DNA of 64,000 nucleotides from Bacteroidales bacterium. GTDB taxonomy: Bacteria > Bacteroidota > Bacteroidia > Bacteroidales > P3. A program made the translations under genes and the position numbers. Position 1 is the first letter of the stretch. The number at the start of each line of letters is the position of its first letter. The notes below the pieces were generated by a model, which made no database searches, was not told the DNA's origin, and saw only the letters and a list, made by a program, of their open reading frames with translations. Below, one piece after another: positions 7,825-14,421 of this stretch. The stretch covers positions 1-64,000 of the forward strand of contig JAFVCA010000048.1 in the NCBI GenBank assembly GCA_017479705.1. The letters are read 5' to 3'.

Positions 7825-8096
7825 CCTACGAAATCCGCTACATCGAGAGCGCTGAGCAGGACTTGCTGTGCCTCTACCGGTCCGAGCCCGCGGTATACGG
7901 CAAGGCGCTGAAGCTGATAGCCGAGTTCAAGGAGCATCCACGCACCAGCACTGGCCACCCGGAGCCGCTGAAAGGCGGGCAGGGCGAGCGGTGGAGCCGC
8001 CGCATCACGCAGAAGCACCGCCTCGTCTACGAGATACGCGACACCGAGGTGATCCTTCTCGTCCTCTCGTCCTACGGGCACTACGGCGACAAATGA
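7821..8096 (+). CDS. YoeB/Txe-type mRNA interferase toxin
   Basis: A 91-residue protein starting MTYEIRYIESAEQDLLCLYR with the family core HPRTSTGHPEPLKGGQGERW, SRRITQKHRLVYEI and LVLSSYGHYGDK. In YoeB the conserved Glu, Arg, His and C-terminal Tyr form the ribosome-dependent RNase site; matching positions (E-R-W-S-R-R-I, K-H-R-L, and the terminal H-Y) are present here. The frame is intact, yet its antitoxin is reduced to a C-terminal remnant, so this is an apparently orphan toxin. It may be unexpressed, since the native promoter is gone. Confidence 0.8.
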   Translation: MTYEIRYIESAEQDLLCLYRSEPAVYGKALKLIAEFKEHPRTSTGHPEPLKGGQGERWSRRITQKHRLVYEIRDTEVILLVLSSYGHYGDK

Positions 8097-8121
8097 TTAT
8101 TGATTTCAAAAGGATAACAAT

Positions 8122-9141
8122 ATGAAGACCGTTTTCGATAAGCCAAACGAGCAATGCCAAGCTCGCTTGAGCATTGCCGTGGCGAGAAAACGTGGGCTGA
8201 AAGCCAAAGTATTTTTGCTCGGCACGATGGTGTGTGCCCTCGGGGTGATGACCCTCGCCGGATGCTCAAACAAGAAAGAAGATATGACACAGATCAAGTA
8301 CAAGACAATGCAGGTGGAGGACTGCCACGTGTTTTACCGCGAGGCGGGCGACCCCAGCAAGCCCACCCTCCTGCTGCTGCACGGCTTCCCGTCGAGCAGC
8401 GCGATGTTCCGCGAGCTGATGCCCGAACTGGTGGCGGACTACCATCTCGTGGCGCCCGACTTCCCCGGCTTCGGGCAGACGGAAAGCCCCGACCGCACGG
8501 AGTTTGAATACACGTTCGACCATTTGGCCAAGGTCATCGACCGCTTCACCGAGCAGATGGGGCTCACGCAGTACGCGATGTACGTCTTCGACTACGGCGC
8601 ACCCATCGGCTACCGCCTGGCGATGTGGCACCCCGAGCGCGTGACGGCCATCGTCAGCCAGAACGGCAATATGTACGAGGAGGGCCTGGGCAAGAAGTGG
8701 GAGGCGCGCAAGCAGTACTGGAAGCAGCCCACCGACGAGCTGCGACGCCAGTTCGCCTCGGCCTACGCGCCGGAGACCATCATTGGGCAGTACACCTACG
8801 GCACGCCCGAAGGCATGGTGGGCCCCGACGGCTACCTGCTCGACTACTACTACGTCTGTCTGCCCGGCCGCGCCGAGGTGCAGAACGACCTCATCCTCGA
8901 CTACCGCACGAACGTGGCGCTCTACCCCGAGTTCCAGCGCTACCTGCGCGACCACCAGCCGTCGCTGCTGGCCGTGTGGGGCGAGAACGACCCCTCGTTC
9001 ATCCCCGCCGGAGCCGAAGCCTTCCGGCGCGACGTCCCCGATGCCGAGATACACTTCGTCCCCAGTGGCCACTTCGCCCTCGAAAGCCACCACACCGAGA
9101 TCGCCGCCCTGATGCGCGACTTCCTCGGCCGGGTATTGTAG
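8122..9141 (+). CDS. Alpha/beta hydrolase lipoprotein (epoxide hydrolase/dehalogenase-like)
   Basis: 339 residues. A long basic N-region precedes a lipoprotein signal, VFLLGTMVCALGVMTLAGC, so the mature enzyme is probably membrane-anchored. The fold shows HGFPSSS (oxyanion), FDYGAPIGYRLA where Asp takes the nucleophile position as in epoxide hydrolases and haloalkane dehalogenases, WGENDPSF (acid) and SGHFALE (catalytic His). The substrate is unknown. The gene is markedly GC-rich compared with the genes to its left. The N-terminal extension before the signal (MKTVFDKPNEQCQARLSIAV) is odd and may reflect a fused start; a start nearer the signal is possible. A strong terminator follows directly. 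Confidence 0.8.
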   Translation: MKTVFDKPNEQCQARLSIAVARKRGLKAKVFLLGTMVCALGVMTLAGCSNKKEDMTQIKYKTMQVEDCHVFYREAGDPSKPTLLLLHGFPSSSAMFRELMPELVADYHLVAPDFPGFGQTESPDRTEFEYTFDHLAKVIDRFTEQMGLTQYAMYVFDYGAPIGYRLAMWHPERVTAIVSQNGNMYEEGLGKKWEARKQYWKQPTDELRRQFASAYAPETIIGQYTYGTPEGMVGPDGYLLDYYYVCLPGRAEVQNDLILDYRTNVALYPEFQRYLRDHQPSLLAVWGENDPSFIPAGAEAFRRDVPDAEIHFVPSGHFALESHHTEIAALMRDFLGRVL

Positions 9142-9143
9142 AG

Positions 9144-9171
9144 CCAGCCTGCACGATAGCGTGCAGGCTGG
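9144..9171 (+). terminator. Strong intrinsic terminator
   Basis: CCAGCCTGCACG and CGTGCAGGCTGG form a perfect 12-bp stem around ATAG, followed by TTTGCTTTT. It starts three bases after the hydrolase stop codon. Confidence 0.85.
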
Positions 9172-9253
9172 TTTGCTTTTGGCGGAGAAAAAACTACCGC
9201 CGCAGGCAATAAATACAAATCCGTTTCGTTATAATAGCAAAACAATATTGATT

Positions 9254-9490
9254 ATGGCAACAATGGATGCATCAGTAACAACGGTATTCAATCCTATTCA
9301 GCTGTATCTGCTCAAGTTGTTCTCGAAGATGGAGTCGGAACACGAACTTGAGGAAGTGCAGCAAGTGCTGTCCGACTACTATTTCAGCAAAGTGGAAAAA
9401 CGGGCAGCCGAAATCAGCAAGAAGCAGGGCTGGTCGCAGGCATCGCTCGACGCGATGGCCAATGAACATTTCCGCACCCCCTACAAATAG
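9254..9490 (+). CDS. Antitoxin partner of PIN-domain toxin
   Basis: 78 residues, beginning MATMDASVTTVFNPIQLYLL, with a helical middle (ESEHELEEVQQVLSDYYFSK) and the tail ANEHFRTPYK. It is closely similar to the product of 21234-21467 and more distantly to 21999-22229, each placed just before a PIN toxin. A start at 9254 is chosen because the relatives begin at the equivalent Met and the upstream CGTTATAATAG stretch resembles the shared leader. Its role is inferred from position: neutralising the PIN nuclease and probably autoregulation. Its partner here is frameshifted. Confidence 0.75.
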   Translation: MATMDASVTTVFNPIQLYLLKLFSKMESEHELEEVQQVLSDYYFSKVEKRAAEISKKQGWSQASLDAMANEHFRTPYK

Positions 9491-9493
9491 GTC

Positions 9494-9906
9494 ATGAAGA
9501 TTGTCCTCGACACCAACTGCCTTATCCCGATTATCGTGTCCGACTCGTTCGGCCACGACATCTGGCAGGCTTTCCGCCGTGGTCGCTACACGCTGTGCGT
9601 GAGCACGGAGATACTGCCGAATACGAGGAAATACTGATGCGCATGACCGGCGACCGAGAGTTCACGTCGCTTGTCATCGAGGCCATCTCCAACGCGCCAA
9701 ATGTCGAGAAGGTCACCCCCGTCTATCACTTCAACCTCATCACCGCTGACCCCGACGACAATAAGTTTGTCGACTGTGCCATCACCGCGGGCGCGACCTA
9801 CATAGTCAGCAACGACCGTCATTTCAGCGAACTCCGTAATTACGACTTCCCGAAAGTCGATGTGCGGACACTCACCGAGTTCTTGAACATTGTCAGGGGT
9901 ATGTGA
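9494..9906 (+). pseudogene. PIN-domain toxin with a frameshift
   Basis: The frame starts MKIVLDTNCLIPIIV three bases after the antitoxin stop and follows the intact paralogue at 20812-21225 residue for residue up to STEIL. There one base is missing (CTGCCGAATAC against the expected CTGCTCGAATAC, near 9616), and the frame meets TGA at 9635. The rest of the PIN domain, including TADPDDNKFVDCAITAG and SNDRHFSEL, continues in another frame to 9906. The toxin is therefore probably inactive while its antitoxin is intact. Confidence 0.8.
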
Positions 9907-9911
9907 TTGTC

Positions 9912-10016
9912 TAATTGATTTCTTTCTGTAAATCAATGAATGTTACTATTATGAAGAAACTCTTTTTGCTTGGCGCGATGGTGTGTGCCCTCGGAATGAT
10001 GCCCGCCGAAGCGTGA
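9912..10016 (+). pseudogene. Decayed duplicate of the hydrolase signal-peptide region
   Basis: MKKLFLLGAMVCALGMMPAE followed by a stop mirrors the signal peptide of the 8122-9141 hydrolase; the DNA shares GATGGTGTGTGCCCTCGG exactly, and the preceding ATTGATTTC also matches. Only about 20 codons remain. An inverted repeat ATTGATTT/AAATCAAT (9914-9937) lies just upstream. It looks like a short duplication left by recombination around the PIN module. Confidence 0.55.
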
Positions 10017-10128
10017 AACGGTCTCCGCACAGGTGCGGGATACCGAAGCAGCCGTGCAACGCGCCTCGCACCCGTGCGCGGTCGGTTTGCAGCCGTGTAA
10101 CGGCAAATTGCAGGTATGCGTGGTGAAA

Positions 10129-10845
10129 TCACATGATTACATATTCTCGAATGGCCTCCGCCCACTTGTCGTAGTGTTCCGACTTCAGGTGAGTACCATC
10201 TTTCGAGTATTCCATATTCATACTTCCGTCTTTCTCGTAGAGGTGGAACAAGTCAATATACTGACACCCGTAGGCTGTGGCCAATGAGTCTATGATGATG
10301 TTGCATTCCATCACCTTTTTTGTCGTTTTCTTGTTCCTGACGGGAAGGATGCTTTGAAGATATATATGAGCATCAGGCACCGCTTCTTGCACGGCTTCAA
10401 TCATTTGGGAATACTGCTTGGTGAAGACATCCAACGGAGTTCGCTTCAAGCCATTTATTCCGCCCATCACAAAGACCTTTTCTGGTTTGACGGTTGCAAT
10501 AGTATAAGCGCGGAATCGCAAACCAGGCAGGTCGTCTCCAGGATAACCAAAATTACAAATTGACACATCGGGGAAATAATCCCGGAAATCACTCCCTGCC
10601 GTAATGGAATTCCCATAAAAAGCAACGTCCACGTCAAGGTCTAATTTCTTCATCGTATTATACCATCCTCTGACTGACCAATAATCAGACCTGTCTTTCT
10701 CTTCTATTTCAGTCCACCCGAGTTTGACGAACTGCTTTTTGAAAAAGTTTGTTTTGTAGCCCCCAATGAAAAGAACTGTTGCGAGAAGCACTACGCAAAG
10801 AGCAGACATTGCGGACAGCACGATGATTGAAGTTTTTTTCTTCAT
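10129..10845 (-). CDS. SGNH/GDSL-family hydrolase, membrane-anchored
   Basis: 238 residues from MKKKTSIIVLSAM, chosen over a Met 63 bases upstream because a hydrophobic signal anchor (about 6-29) follows immediately. Block I is YGNSITAGSD, with Ser in GNS rather than GDS; block II is NFGYPGDD; block III is GGINGLK, with Asn; and block V is SKDGTHLKSEHY, giving the Asp-x-x-His pair. The family comprises esterases acting on acylated sugars or lipids, so an envelope role is likely; the substrate is unknown. The gene stands alone, with a promoter about 290 bases upstream. Confidence 0.8.
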   Translation of the reverse strand: MKKKTSIIVLSAMSALCVVLLATVLFIGGYKTNFFKKQFVKLGWTEIEEKDRSDYWSVRGWYNTMKKLDLDVDVAFYGNSITAGSDFRDYFPDVSICNFGYPGDDLPGLRFRAYTIATVKPEKVFVMGGINGLKRTPLDVFTKQYSQMIEAVQEAVPDAHIYLQSILPVRNKKTTKKVMECNIIIDSLATAYGCQYIDLFHLYEKDGSMNMEYSKDGTHLKSEHYDKWAEAIREYVIM

Positions 10846-11139
10846 TTTTTGTGTTTTTGTCCACGGCTCGGCGGGGATTATTACTACGAAGAAAGTGGAG
10901 CCATCCATCTGTCCTCATCTCAGGCTGTAGGGCTTGGACTCCCTTTGATTTATTGCAGATAAGGAACTTGAATTACTCCACTTGCAGTATATCGTATGGG
11001 CATACGTATACAACGCAAGCAAGCAATCATTCCCATTATTCCTGCAATAATTATACGGTGAAGTGTCCAAGTTCACAGCCTGCAGAATAACGCAAATGCG
11101 CTTTCTTTCGACAAACCATTTCTCGTTGGTTTGCAGTTG

Positions 11140-11170
11140 CAAAAGTACGATATTTATTTGGATTGGCAAA
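11140..11170 (-). promoter_or_regulatory. Bacteroidetes promoter with long leader to the SGNH gene
   Basis: On the minus strand TTTG (11167-11170), a 19-nt gap and TACTTTTG (11140-11147) fit the Bacteroidetes consensus. The predicted start near 11132 lies about 290 nt before the SGNH start codon. The leader holds an open frame reading NYCRNNGNDCLLALYTYAHT that I do not recognise. The remaining gap between 10846 and 11268 holds no other gene I can support. Confidence 0.55.
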
Positions 11171-11197
11171 ATTTATTTTCCAACGCCCCCCAAAAAT

Positions 11198-11235
11198 AGC
11201 AACGGTTGCCATCCTTGCGGACGGCAGCCGTTGCT
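11198..11235. terminator. Intrinsic terminator of the FMN reductase operon
   Basis: Arms AGCAACGG (11198-11205) and CCGTTGCT (11228-11235), with inner GCC/GGC pairing. The minus strand then runs ATTTTT and the plus strand GTTTT, so it could act both ways. It lies 33 bases past the stop of the 11269-11829 gene. Confidence 0.75.
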
Positions 11236-11268
11236 GTTTTAGTGTGTCAATGCAGGATTACATCCCGC

Positions 11269-11829
11269 TCAATCCTTGCCGACAGAGAGGCCGAGACGGT
11301 AGCAGTCGGCCAGCTTCGGGTGGCCGCTGATGTCGCCGACGTTCATCACGCCGCCGCAGTTCACCTCGCCCAGGTTGTTCCAGCGCAGGTGGCTCAGCAG
11401 GGCGTGGTAATAGTCGCTGACGGGCTTGAAGTTGGCCTCCGTGTCGCCCTCCGAGGCCATCAGCAGCACGGCGTCCTTGCGCGGATTGCGCAGGCCGGGG
11501 TCTTTCTCGGCCACGGCGAAGAGGCGGTCGAAGGCGGCCTTGAGGATGGCCGTCACGCTCCAATAGTACATCGGCGAGGCCAGCACCAGCACGTCGGCCT
11601 GCTCGTAGGCGGGGTAGATGCGCTCCATATCGTCCTTCTGCACGCAGGGGCTGTCGGGGTTCTTGCCGCCGCGGCAGCATCCGAGGCAGGTCTTGATGTC
11701 CATCCGCTTCAGGTCGAACACCGTCACCTCGGCGCCGGCCTCTTCGGCGCCGCGACGGAACTCGCGGATCATTTGCACGGTGTTGCCCTCCAGCCGGGGG
11801 CTTCCGTTGAGTATCACTATCTTCTTCAT
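11269..11829 (-). CDS. NADPH-dependent FMN reductase / iron-sulfur flavoprotein-like
   Basis: 186 residues with a flavodoxin-like fold. ILNGSPRLEGNT binds the FMN phosphate, TCLGCCRGGKNPDSPC is the cysteine stretch typical of this branch, and ASPMYYWSVTAILKAAFDR is the second flavin-contact region. The branch reduces quinones, nitro compounds or metals; the substrate here is unknown. It follows a lumazine-binding-like gene by 7 nt in one operon, so it is presumably co-expressed from the promoter at 12241-12248. Confidence 0.82.
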   Translation of the reverse strand: MKKIVILNGSPRLEGNTVQMIREFRRGAEEAGAEVTVFDLKRMDIKTCLGCCRGGKNPDSPCVQKDDMERIYPAYEQADVLVLASPMYYWSVTAILKAAFDRLFAVAEKDPGLRNPRKDAVLLMASEGDTEANFKPVSDYYHALLSHLRWNNLGEVNCGGVMNVGDISGHPKLADCYRLGLSVGKD

Positions 11830-11836
11830 CGCAAGG

Positions 11837-12196
11837 TCATTGCTTGACGGAATAGATTTTGCTTACGATTTTCCATTTACCGTCCTGTTCGGCCAGGGTG
11901 AACATATCGTTGAACGAGGTCAGCTTGCTGAACCACGACGAGATGCGCACGAAGGCAATGTTGCCCGCCACGGTGACATCCTCGACGGTGTAGGTCACCT
12001 CCTCTTCGCCCGTCTGCTCCAGCACGTCGAAGAGCGTGTTGATGGGTACGGTGTTGATTTTGCCGTTCTCCACCCATGACATCGTGGCGCCCTCGGTGAA
12101 GGCCTGCTGTCCGATGGTGCGGCTGGCCTTGCGGCCCGCCTCTGCGTAAAGTTCGATGGCGTCAAGTACGCCTGCGATTGTTTCTATCTGCTTCAT
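11837..12196 (-). CDS. NTF2-like, putative lumazine-binding protein
   Basis: A 119-residue single-domain protein: IAGVLDAIELYAEAGRKA, then FTEGATMSWVENGKINTV, and IAFVRISSWFSKLTSFNDMF to DGKWKIVSKIYSV. This is the SnoaL/Lumazine_bd_2 pattern, a cone-shaped fold that often binds flavin-like or aromatic ligands. Placement directly before a flavoprotein gene would suit a redox-related partner, but a biochemical role is not shown by sequence. Confidence 0.75.
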   Translation of the reverse strand: MKQIETIAGVLDAIELYAEAGRKASRTIGQQAFTEGATMSWVENGKINTVPINTLFDVLEQTGEEEVTYTVEDVTVAGNIAFVRISSWFSKLTSFNDMFTLAEQDGKWKIVSKIYSVKQ

Positions 12197-12240
12197 TTTA
12201 AAACATTTTAATGGTCAGTAATCTTGTCTGTTTCCGACTG

Positions 12241-12248
12241 CAAAATTA
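12241..12248 (-). promoter_or_regulatory. -7 box of the flavoprotein operon
   Basis: The minus strand reads TAATTTTG followed by CAG, about 45 bases before the start codon at 12196. Confidence 0.55.
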
Positions 12249-12296
12249 CTACTATTCCACGACCTACGCTTTTCTTTCTGGTTCAATTTTTCTGCC

Positions 12297-12713
12297 ATCT
12301 AAGGCCAAAAAACAAGGTGCGTCACACCGACCTCCGCTGTGCACTGCCATAACCGAAGGGTTTTCGAGAGGTCGCAATGTATAACGATATAAATCAGTAT
12401 TATTATGATAGCTATGGAATCACGCTGATCTTCAGCATTTCACTAAGATACACGAAGTAGGATCGAATAATCCACACCGAAGGCAGTTGATTTGCATTGT
12501 ATTTTTGGAAGCCACCAGCCATTGATGGAGATTTGCCTCGCTGATACCGTGCTTCTCATACGTCTTGCGACAATGCTCCCCGTGAGTGTAGTAGTAACTC
12601 CGGACGGAACTCTGGGATGAAGGTCCTTCGTGTCCATCGTCTTGTTTTGTTCCCTATTCTTTTTTGCATTTTCTGCGCAAGAAAGTGTCAAGTTATTTCC
12701 GTCCAAGACATTA
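12297..12713. other. Gene-poor spacer
   Basis: No supported gene. On the minus strand a short frame reading CRKTYEKHGISEANLHQWLV looks protein-like but is brief, lacks a start, and matches nothing I recognise, so it may be a remnant. No convincing hairpin terminator for dusB was found in the 40 bases after its stop. Confidence 0.4.
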
Positions 12714-13682
12714 CTATGTGTAGTATGTGGCCACGCGGTCGAGAATGGGGAGGATTTCGTCGAGGGTGGTGGTGTTGACCATGGGGATGCGGAACTGCTT
12801 GAAATCGCGGAGTCCCTTGAAGTATCCGCCATAGTGTTTTCTCATCTCGAACATGGCAGTGTGCTCGCCTTTGAACTCGACGGCCGCCAAAAGGTGACGA
12901 CGGCACACCTCGACGCGCTCGGCTACAGTGACGGTGCGTTCTTCATCGCCGCGCAACAAGCGTTGTGTCTGTTCGAATATCCATGGATTGCCAATGGCAC
13001 CACGACCTATCAGAATACCGTCAACACCGTAGCGTCGGCGTGCCTCGACAGCCTGTTGCGGGGTGATGATGTCGCCGTTGCCAAAAATGGGGATATGCAT
13101 GCGGGGGTTGTTTTTCACCTCGCCGATGAGCGTCCAGTCGGCCGAGCCTTGATACATCTGGGTTTTGGTACGACCGTGAATGCTGAGGGCGGCAATGCCC
13201 ACATCTTGTAGCCGCTCGGCCAACTCGACAATGGGTTTATCGTCAGCGTCATACCCCAAGCGGGTTTTCACGGTGACGGGCAGGTGCGAACGCTTGACGA
13301 GGGCCTCGGTAATACGCAGCATCTTGGGAATATCTTTCAGAATACCACTGCCGGCCCCTTTGCCGGCCACCTTGCGCACGGGGCAGCCCCAGTTGATGTC
13401 GACAAAATCCGGTTCGCGGGCCTCGACGATGTCAAGGCAGCGCAGCAGTTCGTCCTCGTCAGCTCCGAAAATCTGGATGCCGATAGGGTGCTGGGCTGGT
13501 GTGAAGCGCATTTTACGATAACTCTTCTCGGCCTCGCGGTTGAGGGCTTCGGAGGCGATAAACTCAGTGATGAGCAAGTCGGCCCCGAAGCCTTTGCAAA
13601 GTTCGCGGAAGGGGAGGTCGGTGATGTCGTCCATGGGAGAAAGACCAAGGACACAATATTTTCCAAAGTCGAGCGTTTTCAT
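12714..13682 (-). CDS. dusB: tRNA-dihydrouridine synthase (DusB family)
   Basis: 322 residues reducing uridines in tRNA with FMN and NADPH. The TIM barrel carries LSPMDDITDLPFRELCKGFG at the FMN end, QIFGADEDELLRC, the signature DINWGCPVRKVAGKGAGSGI with catalytic Cys100, KTRLGYDADD, SIHGRTKTQMYQGSADW and GNGDIITPQQAVE, then GILIGRGAIGNPWIF. The Met at 13682 is chosen because family members start close to the first barrel strand; an open frame extends much further upstream without homology and crosses cdd. A TATCTTTG box lies 11 bases upstream. It is divergent from cdd. Confidence 0.9.
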   Translation of the reverse strand: MKTLDFGKYCVLGLSPMDDITDLPFRELCKGFGADLLITEFIASEALNREAEKSYRKMRFTPAQHPIGIQIFGADEDELLRCLDIVEAREPDFVDINWGCPVRKVAGKGAGSGILKDIPKMLRITEALVKRSHLPVTVKTRLGYDADDKPIVELAERLQDVGIAALSIHGRTKTQMYQGSADWTLIGEVKNNPRMHIPIFGNGDIITPQQAVEARRRYGVDGILIGRGAIGNPWIFEQTQRLLRGDEERTVTVAERVEVCRRHLLAAVEFKGEHTAMFEMRKHYGGYFKGLRDFKQFRIPMVNTTTLDEILPILDRVATYYT

Positions 13683-13692
13683 CTTTAAATTG

Positions 13693-13700
13693 CAAAGATA
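13693..13700 (-). promoter_or_regulatory. -7 box for dusB
   Basis: The minus strand reads TATCTTTG followed by CA immediately upstream of the dusB start, implying a very short leader. Only 26 bases separate the divergent dusB and cdd start codons. Confidence 0.5.
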
Positions 13701-13708
13701 AGAAAAAA

Positions 13709-14182
13709 ATGGAAAGAAAAGAATTAATTGTCGATTACAGCGAATACGCCAGCGTGGCAGAGTTGGCCGACGATGAGCGTGAACTGATGGAACGGGCCAT
13801 GGAGACCGCGCTGAATGCCTATGCCCCCTACTCCCACTTCCACGTCGGGGCAGCGGTGCAGATGGCAGACGGGACGATAGTGACGGGCAGCAACCAAGAG
13901 AATGTGGCCTACCCGTCAGGATTGTGCGCAGAGCGGGTGGCGATGTACAGTGCATCAGCCCAGAACCCAGGGCAGACGATGACCGCGATGGCCATAGTGG
14001 GATACAACGAAGGCGAGTATTGCGAGGCGTCGCCCTGCGGGGCATGCCGACAGGTGATGGCAGAATATGAGCAGTGCAGCGAACACGAGATGACGGTTCT
14101 GTGCTATCTTGCCGGGGGCAGAATTCGGCGAATTAGGGGTGTGAAAAGCTTGCTTCCGTTCACTTTCGAGGCACAATTGTAG
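13709..14182 (+). CDS. cdd: Cytidine deaminase
   Basis: A 157-residue homotetramer-type enzyme converting cytidine and deoxycytidine to uridines in pyrimidine salvage. YAPYSHFHVGAA and GSNQENVAYPSGLCAERVA contain substrate contacts, the zinc ligand Cys73 and the catalytic Glu75. SPCGACRQVM supplies the other zinc cysteines (110, 113). Length is normal, with a slightly long N-terminus. It has no clear promoter of its own in the 26-base gap to dusB, so signals may lie inside dusB. Confidence 0.92.
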   Translation: MERKELIVDYSEYASVAELADDERELMERAMETALNAYAPYSHFHVGAAVQMADGTIVTGSNQENVAYPSGLCAERVAMYSASAQNPGQTMTAMAIVGYNEGEYCEASPCGACRQVMAEYEQCSEHEMTVLCYLAGGRIRRIRGVKSLLPFTFEAQL

Positions 14183-14279
14183 GTTTTTTTGTCAATCTGT
14201 AACATATTGAAAAATAACGGTATGCAGATTTTGCTAACTTTTTTTCCACAAAAAAGTTTCGTACACTAAAATTTCTTTG

Positions 14280-14287
14280 TACTTTTG
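14280..14287 (+). promoter_or_regulatory. -7 box for the ppiD operon
   Basis: TACTTTTG followed by CAC, about 135 bases before the ppiD start. The intervening leader has no obvious hairpin. The region upstream (14183-14279) is AT-rich and otherwise empty. Confidence 0.55.
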
Positions 14288-14421
14288 CACGCTTAAAATA
14301 GATTGAAAAGGTTGTTAGAGTTTTGGGGTTAAAAAGGGTCTTTCATCACCAATCATCCAATAACTATAGCCTTCGAAATCCGAGCACATAAAACGAATAA
14401 ACAATAAAAAAATACTCACAA

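Noticed and set aside
10017..10128. GC-rich stretch before the SGNH gene as a tRNA or riboswitch
   Set aside because: No cloverleaf, T-loop consensus or known riboswitch core was found; short hairpins only.
13683..14045. N-terminal extension of dusB across cdd
   Set aside because: The extra 121 residues are antisense to cdd, low-complexity and absent from DusB proteins; the Met at 13682 fits the family.
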